Assembly: GCA_013099195.1 (NCBI GenBank)
Contig: CP039999.1
Location: 682,001 to 746,000, forward strand
Direction: 5' to 3'
Length of the DNA: 64,000 bases
Source of the DNA: Candidatus Saccharibacteria bacterium oral taxon 488
GTDB taxonomy: Bacteria; Patescibacteriota; Saccharimonadia; Saccharimonadales; Saccharimonadaceae
Shown: piece by piece, positions 26,305 to 35,305 of the stretch
How the letters are laid out: each line of letters begins with the position of its first letter
How positions within the stretch are numbered: the stretch's first letter is position 1
Position numbers and translations under genes: made by a program
The notes under the pieces: generated by a model
What the model saw: the letters and a program-made list of their open reading frames with translations, nothing else
Database searches by the model: none
Told to the model about the DNA's origin: nothing

Positions 26305-27807
26305 CTACGCCGCAAGCGCCCTCATCATCAACTCTTGCTGCTTGGGGTTGGTTGGATCATACTTACCAGCAAAGAGACGAGTAGCTCCATCAACGTCCTG
26401 ATTAGCGTATAGACTCTCCAAATGTCGCATTGCCAGAACACGCCCCTCAAGATAAGCGAGGTCTTTATTAAAGGTTAGCAGCGCTACCCCAGGCTGGCGG
26501 TCCGCCATATCAGGCTGCGTGCCACGGAAGATCCTTACACAGGACCCATATGCCATTCGCTGCTCTTTATCTATCATCTCCTGCGTCACCTCTTGATTAT
26601 CCTTTAACTTCCCAAGTAGACGATATCGCCACGCTGTCTCGAACACCGTGCGAAAATCTGCACCCTGCTCCGCCAGCGAGATATTAATGTAGTGGCCAAG
26701 TTTTGCAGCTGTCCATTTCGGCACAGTATCACCAATCATTTCCTCAACCGTCGTCGCCAGCCCCTCTTCAAAGGTCAGGTAATCTGGTCGTGGAGTATCA
26801 GTGAACAAACCCATCCCGAGGACCGGTAGCTTTGTCTTCAGTCCATTGATTGAACGCTGCCCATGTACTCCAAATTCGTGTAGTACCTTACGAAACAGCT
26901 CATCACTTGTCTTGATCGGCGCTCGCTTCCCACCAACCACCACTGCCATCTCTGGAGATTCCCAAGATAGCGCAGTCTTGTTTTCTACTAGCTTCACCGT
27001 TACGCCGCTGGTATGATCAGGGTCGCGCAGATTGATCACTGCTTGAAACGCTTCGACGATATCAGCTGGACCGCATACATATTCTTCACCACATTCTTTG
27101 ACTTTCTGGCCCCATAACTCCTGCACCAGCGCCTGAATATCAGCATTGTGCTCAATAATCTGCTCACCAGCCCACTCCAATGCCTGATTATCCTCAAAGC
27201 GAGGAAGTCGTGCTTCATCATCTTCAGCACGGAGCATCGCCGACATCTCTTGACCCTGCCAGGTAAAGCCATTCGCTAACTCATCGTACAAAACCTGTGC
27301 GGTCGGGTGATAGGTTTTGCTGTCTAGTATATTCCACAGCTCATTAAGCGCCGCATCACGAATCTCTGGCTGCGGCTGACCGTATAATTCATGACCAAGC
27401 TGTCGAGCTTGCTCCTGCACCTCACTCAACTCTTCTTGATTTCCCCCTTCATGATGTAAAAACTCTAGCTGACCGAGCAACTTCACATATTCCATTTCCG
27501 CCATGCGAAACGCAAGCGACGAACCAATCGCCTCACGGAATACTGAGTCAAGCTCACGATCAGTCGCCTCTTCACGAGCTCGACCAAGTGCTATAACACC
27601 CTTATCTAGTGCCGACATATCGCGAAGACGCCGGTGTTCAAAGCGAGGATTACGAAACTTCCCAGCGATAAAGTCCTCTCGCTGATCGAGCGCATTATTA
27701 ACAAGTTCTGTATACGACTGAAACCCGGCTTCAGGAAGATTGTGAGGATTAATAATCTCTTCAATCGTTCGCAGTTGACGCGGTACCATTTCGAGCACTA
27801 TACTCAT
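26305..27807 (-). CDS. DUF1704/tyrosine carboxypeptidase (MATCAP)-like zinc metallopeptidase
   Basis: A 500-residue protein. The core has the HExxxH zinc motif HEFGVH (His about 310, Glu 311, His 315) and then the family-typical EEGLA with a Glu ligand (TFEEGLATTVEEMIG), as in DUF1704 and the eukaryotic tubulin tyrosine carboxypeptidases MATCAP/TMCP. The N-terminal 230 residues are helical and acidic, and the C-terminus is helical. No signal peptide, so it is cytoplasmic. The natural substrate in bacteria is unknown. TATCAT (27814-27819) lies 6 bases before the ATG. Confidence 0.82.
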   Translation of the reverse strand: MSIVLEMVPRQLRTIEEIINPHNLPEAGFQSYTELVNNALDQREDFIAGKFRNPRFEHRRLRDMSALDKGVIALGRAREEATDRELDSVFREAIGSSLAFRMAEMEYVKLLGQLEFLHHEGGNQEELSEVQEQARQLGHELYGQPQPEIRDAALNELWNILDSKTYHPTAQVLYDELANGFTWQGQEMSAMLRAEDDEARLPRFEDNQALEWAGEQIIEHNADIQALVQELWGQKVKECGEEYVCGPADIVEAFQAVINLRDPDHTSGVTVKLVENKTALSWESPEMAVVVGGKRAPIKTSDELFRKVLHEFGVHGQRSINGLKTKLPVLGMGLFTDTPRPDYLTFEEGLATTVEEMIGDTVPKWTAAKLGHYINISLAEQGADFRTVFETAWRYRLLGKLKDNQEVTQEMIDKEQRMAYGSCVRIFRGTQPDMADRQPGVALLTFNKDLAYLEGRVLAMRHLESLYANQDVDGATRLFAGKYDPTNPKQQELMMRALAA

Positions 27808-27848
27808 TTTTTCATGATAGCATATTTATGTAAAAAAGCAAGTACGCA

Positions 27849-28958
27849 TTACGAAAACAGTCCGCGCCTCCTCGCACCATCAAACTGTTCCAGTAGTTCA
27901 CGCTGCTTCTTGCTCAGTTTGGTTGGCGTATCAACGATGACGCCAACAATGTGCGGGCCACGCGAGTCATCGCGTAAGTGTGGCACGCCGTGGCCTGATA
28001 ACTTAAAATCAGTCCCCGACTGGGTGCCGGCTGGGATTTTCATTCGCACCGTGCCGTCCACAGTTTCGACATCAATTTCCGTTCCCAGCGCTGCCTCAAC
28101 CATCGAGATATGCTCTTCTGACAGGATAATGTCGCCTTCACGAGTGAACTTCTTATGCGCCTTGACACGAATGTGAACGTATAGATCGCCGCGCGGGCCG
28201 CCCTGAACTGCTTCACCGCGATCACGCAGGCGGATCGTCGCGCCATCATCAATGCCGGCTGGGATCTTGACCGTAATCTCCTGGCGCTGGCGAGTTGTAC
28301 CCTTGCCGCCACAGACTGAACAGTTTTGCTCCGGGACCTTACCGCGACCATGACAGGTTGGACAAGTGACTGCTTGCTGAATTTGTCCAAAAATCGAGTT
28401 CATGACGCGAGTCTGCTGACCAGAACCCTTGCAGTCATCGCAGGTTTTTAGACTATGGCCTGGCTCGACGCCATCGCCATGACAATGTTTGCACTCGGTG
28501 TCCAAGGTCACGTTGAGATTCTTTTCTGCGCCAAACACCGCCTCTTCAAAACTCAGAGTCACATTAGTTTCAACATCACGACCACGCCGCGCACCACCCT
28601 GTGAACTAGTCGCGCCGCCACCGAAAAATTGACTGAAAATGTCGCCAAAACCGCCGCCACCAAAATCAAAGTGGATATCTTGGCCGCCAAACCCGCCAAA
28701 TCCTTCGAACGGATTACCGCCAAAGCCACCGCCTGCTGCGCCGCCGACACCCGCATGACCAAACTGGTCGTAACGCTGGCGCTTTTGCTTGTCTTTTAGG
28801 ACTTCATACGCCTCATTGACCTCTTTGAATTTGGCTTCATCACCGCCTTCTTTGTCGGGGTGGTACTTGACCGCTGCCTTGCGAAAAGCCTTCTTGATCT
28901 CATCCTCAGAGGCGGTTTTCGACACGCCTAACACTTCATAATAATCGCGCTTGCTCAT
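27849..28958 (-). CDS. dnaJ: Chaperone DnaJ
   Basis: A 369-residue type I Hsp40 that stimulates DnaK. J domain with HPD (YHPDKEGG), Gly/Phe region ([16 protein letters not shown]), four zinc repeats ([32 protein letters not shown]) and the client-binding C-terminal domain. A CIRCE operator covers its -35 box, so HrcA represses it. dnaK lies 1.5 kb away on the same strand with an intervening gene pair. TATAAT at 28967-28972 is 8 bases before the ATG. Confidence 0.96.
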   Translation of the reverse strand: MSKRDYYEVLGVSKTASEDEIKKAFRKAAVKYHPDKEGGDEAKFKEVNEAYEVLKDKQKRQRYDQFGHAGVGGAAGGGFGGNPFEGFGGFGGQDIHFDFGGGGFGDIFSQFFGGGATSSQGGARRGRDVETNVTLSFEEAVFGAEKNLNVTLDTECKHCHGDGVEPGHSLKTCDDCKGSGQQTRVMNSIFGQIQQAVTCPTCHGRGKVPEQNCSVCGGKGTTRQRQEITVKIPAGIDDGATIRLRDRGEAVQGGPRGDLYVHIRVKAHKKFTREGDIILSEEHISMVEAALGTEIDVETVDGTVRMKIPAGTQSGTDFKLSGHGVPHLRDDSRGPHIVGVIVDTPTKLSKKQRELLEQFDGARRRGLFS

Positions 28959-28966
28959 ATATGTTT

Positions 28967-29004
28967 ATTATACGCTTTTAGCACTCGACATGCAAGAGTG
29001 CTAG
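28967..29004 (-). promoter_or_regulatory. dnaJ promoter with CIRCE operator
   Basis: CIRCE at 28978-29004: TTAGCACTC, 9-base spacer, GAGTGCTAG. On the minus strand a -35 TTGCAT (28990-28995) lies mostly in that spacer, 17 bases from -10 TATAAT (28967-28972). HrcA binding would block the -35. The same operator is 36 bases before the divergent CYTH gene, which has an extended -10 (TGCTATACT, ends 29022), so both genes may be co-regulated. Confidence 0.85.
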
Positions 29005-29040
29005 CCTTGACCATGCTATACTGAGCATAGAGGAGGTGTT

Positions 29041-29583
29041 ATGAAACAGACAGCAATTATCAATTCAGAAATCAAGGCTCGGTGTGCCGATCAAGAGGCG
29101 GTGCGCCACTATCTACGTGAGCATGGCGCAGACTTTAAGGGGACGGATCATCAAATCGACACGTATTTTGATGTACCCGAGGGGCGCCTGAAATTGCGCC
29201 AGGGGCCGATCGAAAATAACCTTATCTTTTATCAGCGGGCGGACACCGACGGGCCAAAACAATCGACCATCAACTTGTCACCCGTAGCACCGGACTCAAC
29301 TATTGGTGAGGTGCTAACAGCGGCGCTTGGTGTGCGTGTCATCGTCGATAAGCAGCGCGAGATTTACTTCATCGATAATGTCAAGTTTCATATCGACACT
29401 GTTCAGGGCCTCGGGAATTTTGTCGAAATTGAAGCCATCGACACCGATGGCAAACGAAACGCCAAGGAGCTGGAGGACCAATGCTCATACTACATGCGTG
29501 AGCTTGGTATCAAGGCTATGGATTTAGTGGTTGGCTCGTATAGTGATTTATTGGAGCATGGTGACGATATTCAAGCGACATAG
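29041..29583 (+). CDS. CYTH domain protein (class IV adenylate cyclase/thiamine-triphosphatase-like)
   Basis: A 180-residue single CYTH domain. The entry motif is NSEIKARC (the first acidic residue of ExExK is lost), then TDHQIDTYFDVPEGRLKLRQ, and FVEIEAIDTDG, as in CYTH proteins of the CyaB/ThTPase branch. These bind triphosphorylated or polyanionic substrates with Mg2+; specific activity is unknown. AGGAGGTG precedes the ATG. It is divergent from dnaJ across a CIRCE element, hence possibly heat-responsive. It differs from the CYTH at 548, which is fused to a kinase. Confidence 0.85.
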   Translation: MKQTAIINSEIKARCADQEAVRHYLREHGADFKGTDHQIDTYFDVPEGRLKLRQGPIENNLIFYQRADTDGPKQSTINLSPVAPDSTIGEVLTAALGVRVIVDKQREIYFIDNVKFHIDTVQGLGNFVEIEAIDTDGKRNAKELEDQCSYYMRELGIKAMDLVVGSYSDLLEHGDDIQAT

Positions 29584-29675
29584 GGCCCTTCTACGCTGAC
29601 CTTTCTTTAGCCCAGTCTGTATTTAGTAATAGTTGTGATTTGACATACTATATATTATTGTTATATTTAGTTACT

Positions 29676-30400
29676 ATGATCTTCCGCACAATGCCTCGTC
29701 CCGATCTTGAAATCACCTGGTATCGCCAGAATGGGGTGTTTAATTTCACCAACTCAGACGGTGAACCAGTGACAGGTGTATCAGCTCAGACATGGGAAGA
29801 TTATCTAGATCATATCGAAAATTTGCCAAGCAAAGTTTCAGGACAAGTCATTAGTCCAGAATTGATAACCATTACTGATATACCGTTTGAGAAAGTGGCA
29901 AGAGGATTTTGCAGCTATGTGAGATTTCACACGATCTACCCAATGCCGACTTCGTGGTCGGCACACCCATTTTTTGTGATGATACGGAATTGCCGTATAA
30001 CACTCTTCTGAATATCAGCAATGGTCAATATGAAACAAAGTCGCGAAAATGGCTTCTTACGCTCAGTGAAGAGGGTAATTTTCGGCCCGCCCTAACCACT
30101 CAGACACTCCAGCAGCCATATTCAACTCAATCATTAATCTGCGCCGACATGGTCGTAGCACCATCTCTTCTGCGTGAAGATACTCGTCATGTGCAGGTTA
30201 GCGCCTGTTGGGTAACGCCTGGTTTTAGCCATCCTAACTACCAACCGCCGCCAGATGAGAAGCGCTATACAGATGCAATGATCTATGCGATTAATCAACT
30301 TTTTACCGCTCACCTTGTCCGAGATCTTGTCGTAGTTGATCGTACGCCGCCGACTACCAAAATTCCACCACTCAACTGTGTCGTCCAGCGAAAAATATAA
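29676..30400 (+). pseudogene. Frameshifted carbon-nitrogen hydrolase-like gene
   Basis: Two overlapping frames make one protein of ~240 residues. The first runs from MIFRTMPRPDLEITWYRQNG to TITDIPFEKVARGF and then stops early; the second continues with LCEISHDLPNADFVVGTPIF and LPYNTLLNISNGQYETKSRK to the end at 30400. A one-base loss in a T run near 29907-29910 explains the break. PNADFVVGTPI, SRKWLL and SLICADMVVAP resemble the nitrilase-superfamily Glu-Lys-Cys arrangement, but weakly. TTGACA/TATATT lies 8 bases before the ATG, so a promoter is intact. It may be a recent frameshift or a sequencing error. Confidence 0.5.
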
Positions 30401-30426
30401 TACCCCGGAGACTTGGGGTATTATAT
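30395..30426. terminator. Bidirectional terminator before dnaK's 3' end
   Basis: ATATAATACCCC and GGGGTATTATAT form a perfect 12-bp stem with an 8-base loop, between the converging ends of the hydrolase-like gene (30400) and dnaK (30446). The flanks are T-rich in the plus direction. Confidence 0.75.
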
Positions 30427-30445
30427 TAGCCTACATCAGACTCTG

Positions 30446-32338
30446 TTATTTCTCGTCAACCACCTCTCCCTCGACTGGCTCGTCTTTGTCAGACTTTTTG
30501 TCGTCCTTCGACTCATCAGCCTTGTTGTCCTCAGTAGCTTGCTGATACATTTTGGCGCCAATTGGCATGATGGCGTCCTGCAGGGCCTTGGCTGCCGCTT
30601 CTAGCTCGTCTTTATCGTCAGCGTCTTTATGCTTTTCCGCTTCCTTGACCGCTTCGTCAATCGCCTTCTTGTCGTCCTCAGAAATCTTATCCTTGAACTC
30701 ATCTGGCATTTTCTTTGCCTGATAGATAGCGTTTTCTAGCTGGTTTTTAGCGTCAACGGTTTCGCGCTTTTTCTTGTCCTCGTCAGCGTGGAGTTCGGCT
30801 TCTTTCTGGGCTTTTTCGATATCTTCCTTGCTCATGTTGCCTGAGTTTTGGATGGTAATTGATTGCTCCTTGCCAGTGCCTTTATCTTTGGCAGTAACAT
30901 TAAGGATACCGTTGGCGTCGATGTTAAACGTTACTTCAATCTGCGGCACGCCGCGCGGTGCTGGCGCGATACCATCAAGCACAAATCGACCCAAGCTCTT
31001 GTTGTCATTGGCGAATTCGCGCTCACCCTGCAAGACGTGAATCTCCACTTGCGGCTGATTGTCAGCAGCCGTCGAGAACACTTCGCTCTTGCTGGTTGGT
31101 ACAGTGGTGTTACGCTCGATCAGCTTGGTCGACACACCGCCCATTGTCTCAATACCAAGGCTTAACGGCGTCACGTCCAGCAGCAGCACATCCTTGACGT
31201 CGCCTGCCAACACGCCGCCCTGAATAGCTGCACCGACAGCCACCACTTCGTCTGGGTTAACACCTTGCATTGGATCTTTGCCGAACAGCTTCTTCACCCG
31301 CTCGACCACTGCTGGCATCCGGGTCATACCGCCAACCATAACAACATTTTGGATGTCAGATTTTGACAATTTAGCGTCTTTGAGTGCTTTTTCAACTGGA
31401 CCGTCAAGACGCGCCAACAGATCTTTCACCAAATCTTCCAACTTCGCCCGCGTTAGACTCAATTCAAAGTGCTTTGGCCCGTCAGCGTCAGCGGTAATAA
31501 ACGGAATATTAACTTCGTATTCAGTGACTGTTGATAGCTCCTTCTTAGCCTTTTCAGCCTCATCCTTTAGGCGCTGCATGGCTGCATTGTCTTTGCGTAG
31601 GTCAATGCCTTCTTTAGACTTAAAGTCATCCAGGAAGTAGTTGACGATGACATTGTCAAAGTCCTCACCACCGAGGTGGGTGTCACCATTGGTCGCTTTC
31701 ACCTCAAACACGCCGTCACCAAGCTCCAGGACGGAAACGTCAAAGGTACCGCCACCAAGGTCAAACACCACGATAGTTTCGTCATTTTTACCTTTTTCCA
31801 GGCCGTACGCCAAAGCAGCGGCCGTCGGTTCATTGATGATGCGCTTGACTTCCAGGCCAGCAATTTTACCAGCATCCTTGGTCGCCTGGCGCTGCGAATC
31901 GTCAAAGTAGGCTGGCACGGTGATGACGGCTTCGGTGACTTTTTCGCCCAGGAACGCTTCAGCATCAGCTTTGATTTTGCCGAGGATCATGGCCGAAACT
32001 TCTTCTGGCGCGTATTCCTTGCCACCCATTTCCACGGCCACACCCGCACCTTTCTTGACGATCTTAAACGGCATGAGGCCACGGTCTTTTTGGACTTCTT
32101 TGTCATCAAACTTACGGCCAATAAAGCGCTTGACACCATAAATTGTGTTCTTTGGATTAGTCACACGCTGACGCTGCGCCACTTGCCCGACCAAACGCTC
32201 GCCCTTTTTATTAATCGCCACCACTGATGGCGTGGTACGATTACCTTCGGCGTTAGCGATGACTTCCGGCTTACCCGCCAGCATGTACGCAAAGGCGCTG
32301 TTGGTTGTACCGAGGTCGATTCCGATAATTTTACCCAT
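30446..32338 (-). CDS. dnaK: Chaperone DnaK (Hsp70)
   Basis: A 630-residue Hsp70. The ATPase domain shows [31 protein letters not shown] and [19 protein letters not shown]; the substrate-binding domain follows with [15 protein letters not shown], and a helical lid ends in an acidic EDKADE-like tail ([11 protein letters not shown]). The start at 32338 ([10 protein letters not shown]) is set by AAAGGGG eight bases upstream; an earlier codon at 32365 is unlikely. It is governed by a strong promoter flanked by two CIRCE elements. Confidence 0.97.
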   Translation of the reverse strand: MGKIIGIDLGTTNSAFAYMLAGKPEVIANAEGNRTTPSVVAINKKGERLVGQVAQRQRVTNPKNTIYGVKRFIGRKFDDKEVQKDRGLMPFKIVKKGAGVAVEMGGKEYAPEEVSAMILGKIKADAEAFLGEKVTEAVITVPAYFDDSQRQATKDAGKIAGLEVKRIINEPTAAALAYGLEKGKNDETIVVFDLGGGTFDVSVLELGDGVFEVKATNGDTHLGGEDFDNVIVNYFLDDFKSKEGIDLRKDNAAMQRLKDEAEKAKKELSTVTEYEVNIPFITADADGPKHFELSLTRAKLEDLVKDLLARLDGPVEKALKDAKLSKSDIQNVVMVGGMTRMPAVVERVKKLFGKDPMQGVNPDEVVAVGAAIQGGVLAGDVKDVLLLDVTPLSLGIETMGGVSTKLIERNTTVPTSKSEVFSTAADNQPQVEIHVLQGEREFANDNKSLGRFVLDGIAPAPRGVPQIEVTFNIDANGILNVTAKDKGTGKEQSITIQNSGNMSKEDIEKAQKEAELHADEDKKKRETVDAKNQLENAIYQAKKMPDEFKDKISEDDKKAIDEAVKEAEKHKDADDKDELEAAAKALQDAIMPIGAKMYQQATEDNKADESKDDKKSDKDEPVEGEVVDEK

Positions 32339-32389
32339 ATGATTCCCCTTTCTTGTTTTGATCACATCTGGTTTTTGCTTATATCCATT

Positions 32390-32416
32390 TTAGCACTCTT
32401 TATTAACGAGTGCCAA
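32390..32416 (-). promoter_or_regulatory. CIRCE element, proximal to dnaK
   Basis: TTAGCACTC, 9-base spacer, GAGTGCCAA: the HrcA operator, one base off consensus, positioned at the expected transcription start and 5' leader of dnaK. Confidence 0.9.
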
Positions 32417-32423
32417 CTATTTC

Positions 32424-32461
32424 AGTATAAATAATTAGCACTCCCGTGTCAAGAGTGCTAA
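32424..32461 (-). promoter_or_regulatory. dnaK promoter inside the distal CIRCE element
   Basis: A perfect CIRCE (TTAGCACTC-N9-GAGTGCTAA) at 32435-32461. Its spacer contains a consensus -35 TTGACA (32447-32452), 17 bases from -10 TATACT (32424-32429). HrcA bound here would cover the -35. With the second CIRCE downstream, dnaK has two operators around one near-consensus promoter, which is the strongest in the window. Confidence 0.9.
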
Positions 32462-32480
32462 TTTATTTTGTGACAACCAG

Positions 32481-33005
32481 TTATTTCTCTGATGTGTCAG
32501 TGTTTACCCTGACATTCGTCTGCGGTGATTCCGATGACTGGCGCGTCACCTTAACCATCGCGTCGCGAATCACTACGCCGTCTAGCGTGTAGCCGGCACG
32601 GAGTTCCTCGGCGATCACTTCTTTGTCGCCTTCGGCTTCTTCATCAAATTGAACGGCTTGATGCAGCTCAGGATTAAATAATGTGCCAGGTTTAGCGTTA
32701 ATTTTCTCGAGGCCGATTTCTTTCAGCTGTTTGTCGAGCTGTTTATTCAGGCCCGCCACACCCTTGGCCCACGCGTTATCCTGCAATTCCTCTGGTACGT
32801 TAGCGATCGCTCGTTCAATCGTATCGATCACTGGCAATAGTTTCATCACCGACTTCGCCTGGCCCATTTGGTGCGCTGACTGCTTCTCCGCTTCCACACG
32901 CTTGCGATAATTCTCGAAATCCGCCCGCGTCCGCTGCAAATCCAGCGTCAACTCGCCCAATTGCTGCTCTAAATCTTCAGTTTTCTTAGCTTTATTCTTT
33001 GTCAT
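32481..33005 (-). CDS. grpE: Nucleotide exchange factor GrpE
   Basis: A 174-residue DnaK nucleotide-exchange factor. The long N-terminal coiled coil (EDLEQQLGELTLDLQRTRAD then FENYRKRVEAEKQ) and beta-wing domain ending GYTLDGVVIRDAMVKVTRQS are diagnostic. The start at 33005 (MTKNKAKK) is fixed by AAGGAGG; the in-frame upstream codon at 33143 lies within the small membrane ORF. Its ATG overlaps the stop of that 49-residue ORF (ATGA), so it is coupled to hrcA's operon. Confidence 0.95.
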   Translation of the reverse strand: MTKNKAKKTEDLEQQLGELTLDLQRTRADFENYRKRVEAEKQSAHQMGQAKSVMKLLPVIDTIERAIANVPEELQDNAWAKGVAGLNKQLDKQLKEIGLEKINAKPGTLFNPELHQAVQFDEEAEGDKEVIAEELRAGYTLDGVVIRDAMVKVTRQSSESPQTNVRVNTDTSEK

Positions 33006-33151
33006 TTTTTCCTCCTTCTGAACGGCCAAAACGGCTCGTGGCCATATGTGCAGGGGAAGAGCACGATCATAGCTATGAAAATAATAATCAAAATAATCAC
33101 CACTAGCCACGTTGGCAAGCCGCTCAGTAGTCCGCCAATCCATTCAGCCAT
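33002..33151 (-). CDS. 49-residue single-pass membrane protein in the hrcA-grpE operon
   Basis: The ATG at 33151 overlaps the hrcA stop (TAATG) and its TGA overlaps the grpE ATG, so the ORF is exactly fitted between the two. The product has one hydrophobic helix (WLVVIILIIIFIAMIVLF, residues 15-32) after MAEWIGGLLSGLPT, and a short basic tail (FRRRKK). Its exact fit between two conserved genes argues that it is real. Function unknown; as part of the HrcA regulon it would be made on heat shock. Confidence 0.75.
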   Translation of the reverse strand: MAEWIGGLLSGLPTWLVVIILIIIFIAMIVLFPCTYGHEPFWPFRRRKK

Positions 33152-33861
33152 TACAATACCTCCTCTAACATCGCACCGGTTCGCCTAACCAGCTCCATCG
33201 TTCGGCGATAATTTTGCCGCGTCGGGCCGATCACACCGATGTAACTATTATTACTAAACTTTGAACAAAACCTACTAATAATCAACGTTGCTCCAGAGCT
33301 TTTACCAATCGGATTTTCGCTGCCGATAAATACATTCAAGGGCTCATTTGGTGCCGCTTCACGTAGCCACGGCTCAATGTTATCAATCAGCCTGGCGATC
33401 GCTTGCACGTGATCGCCCTCAATAAATTCCGGCTGAGAAAACAGCTGCGTCATACCATTCATGTATAGATGATCGCCAAATGAGGCGAAACCAAAATTGC
33501 CCGTCAGTTCAACCAGACTATCAACCGCGCTGCGAATTGCCCGGTCGGACGTATCAACGTGCGAATTAACATGCGCTTCGATCGCTCTCGCACTGCGATC
33601 GATGCTACTCGGCAGCTCCGTCATCTGCGCATTGGTGATGCCATTGACATAAAAGCGATAGCCCTTATCAGTCGGAATGCGACCAGCACTGGTATGAGGA
33701 GCCTCAATGAACCCCATCTCCTCGAGCTTAGCCATTTCGCTGCGAATAGTGGCGCTGGACACGCCAAACAACTTGGCCAGCGTCACGCTGCCAACTGGCG
33801 CCGCAATCTCGGCATATTGCTCAATGATGGCGGCTAAAATCGCCTGTTGACGTTCGGTCAT
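33151..33861 (-). CDS. hrcA: Heat-inducible transcription repressor HrcA
   Basis: A 236-residue repressor. N-terminal winged helix (TERQQAILAAIIEQYAEIAA and FGVSSATIRSEMAKLEEMGF) and the conserved APHTSAGRIPTDKGYRFYVN. Typical HrcA is about 340 residues, so this one is short in the GAF-like and insert part; the final IGPTRQNYRRTMELVRRTG region is kept. The start at 33861 is six bases after a TACAAT (33868-33873), and a CIRCE overlaps the -35, so it represses itself. First gene of hrcA-orf-grpE. Confidence 0.93.
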   Translation of the reverse strand: MTERQQAILAAIIEQYAEIAAPVGSVTLAKLFGVSSATIRSEMAKLEEMGFIEAPHTSAGRIPTDKGYRFYVNGITNAQMTELPSSIDRSARAIEAHVNSHVDTSDRAIRSAVDSLVELTGNFGFASFGDHLYMNGMTQLFSQPEFIEGDHVQAIARLIDNIEPWLREAAPNEPLNVFIGSENPIGKSSGATLIISRFCSKFSNNSYIGVIGPTRQNYRRTMELVRRTGAMLEEVL

Positions 33862-33867
33862 AGGCTC

Positions 33868-33908
33868 ATTGTAGCATGAATCTAGCACTCATCGCAAGCG
33901 AGTGCTAA
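33868..33908 (-). promoter_or_regulatory. hrcA promoter with CIRCE operator
   Basis: CIRCE at 33882-33908 (CTAGCACTC-N9-GAGTGCTAA). The -35 TTGCGA (33892-33897) is wholly inside the 9-base spacer, 18 bases from -10 TACAAT (33868-33873), which ends 6 bases before the ATG. The arrangement is the same as at dnaK and dnaJ. Confidence 0.85.
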
Positions 33909-35305
33909 CGTGCCTTTACTGCGCGCCTGGCCTGGCTACGCGCCCGCGTAAATCGCCTGGCGGCGTCTGACGAAAACATTAGCACCGCTACAATATTCAG
34001 CCCGATGAACAACAGCGTACTGGCTGTCGACCAGGTTATCTTACCGATAGTCAGAGTGAATGAATTAGCGATAACTGCCAGCCCGGATAACATCATCAAT
34101 ACCAGCCGTAGTCGATTGCTACCGCTAAATGTCCGACTGACCAGTACGACGGTGACAATCACCCACACTGCGCCGAGGACAATTGACGAACCAATCAGCC
34201 AATTAGCAATCACCGCCGCGTCATTCACCTGACCATCCACCATCAGTTCAGCCACCGTCTGACTATGAAATTGGTCAATCGCAAGTAATTCAACAACGGT
34301 ATTGATGATACTGACCGCCAGCGCCGCAAACATCGCCACCACGCCAAACGCAATCTGTGGCGGCCGCCGACTCCAAAATTGCTGTATCAATGTATCGTGT
34401 GCTACTGGCATCACCTCATGCGAAGTAGCATCGAGAATCACCTCGTCGCGCTCCTCTATCAATGACTTGTTGGCGCGCACTCGCCCGACCTCAAGCACTG
34501 GCAGATCGCCATCGGTCTGAATGGTGTCGCCGCCACCGTTACGCGAATGATACCCGGTGGAAAAGTCTTTCAAGGTGGTCACCTCGATCGAGGCGCGCGC
34601 TTTCAAGGCCGACTGGACGATATAATCCCGCTCGATATCGGTGTTCTCGTCAATCTTATGGGTAATTTGCAGGGTAAACAAGCTAAGGCCGACACTCTTG
34701 TCGTACGTTCCCGCCGCCAGCCAATCCACCCGATGACCGCCCGGCAGCAGCCAGCCCTGTGGGCAACGCCAGAAACGCACGTGATGGCGCTTGCCGGGAT
34801 TACCGTCAACCTCCTGCTGGTAGGCAAAATCTTGCCGCCGCCCAAATAGAAATAGTGACGAAACCGGTGCCTGCGGATAACTACGCCGCGTCAATATTGC
34901 CACCATCATCCGCCACGATGAACGCACGGTTATTTCCTCCGCTAACGTCCAGCCAGCCGCGGTCATCGCCCGGTGGACCTGTGCCTCCGAGCCGCGCAGA
35001 GCCAGATTGACGGGATCACCCAGCAGCCCGTCCGCCGTCCGCGTTCGCCCGATGAAATAATTCGGTACGTATAGACTACTCAGGATACGATGCAGCCGCG
35101 GCAGTGCCAGGTAAGCCGTAATCAGCCACACCACTATAAACAACCCGACCATCCACCAGCCGCCCGAATGCCAGCCCTCGCGCCACACGAGCCACGCCAG
35201 CCAGAACGACGCCGCACCGGCTAATAAGAAAAAGATCTGGTCAAGCAACCCCGACAACGACCAAAACGGTCGCCTGAGCGAAAATGACGACTTCTTCGTC
35301 GCCAT
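33905..35305 (-). CDS. Membrane protein with LssY C-terminal-like domain
   Basis: A 466-residue protein. Two hydrophobic helices near the N-terminus, then a soluble LssY_C-like region (DGLLGDPVNLALRGSE, AMTAAGWTLAEEI, SLFLFGRRQDFAYQQ, HHVRFW), then about four helices in the C-terminal part. LssY_C is found in Legionella LssY and many phosphatase-like membrane proteins; no catalytic role is established. It starts at the base after the gmk stop, so it is co-translated with it. It has no clear promoter of its own. Confidence 0.65.
   Translation of the reverse strand: MATKKSSFSLRRPFWSLSGLLDQIFFLLAGAASFWLAWLVWREGWHSGGWWMVGLFIVVWLITAYLALPRLHRILSSLYVPNYFIGRTRTADGLLGDPVNLALRGSEAQVHRAMTAAGWTLAEEITVRSSWRMMVAILTRRSYPQAPVSSLFLFGRRQDFAYQQEVDGNPGKRHHVRFWRCPQGWLLPGGHRVDWLAAGTYDKSVGLSLFTLQITHKIDENTDIERDYIVQSALKARASIEVTTLKDFSTGYHSRNGGGDTIQTDGDLPVLEVGRVRANKSLIEERDEVILDATSHEVMPVAHDTLIQQFWSRRPPQIAFGVVAMFAALAVSIINTVVELLAIDQFHSQTVAELMVDGQVNDAAVIANWLIGSSIVLGAVWVIVTVVLVSRTFSGSNRLRLVLMMLSGLAVIANSFTLTIGKITWSTASTLLFIGLNIVAVLMFSSDAARRFTRARSQARRAVKAR

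Noticed and set aside
32390..32461. Paired inverted repeats upstream of dnaK as a mobile-element end
   Set aside because: Each one is a near-consensus CIRCE element (TTAGCACTC-N9-GAGTGCTAA), so they are HrcA operators.
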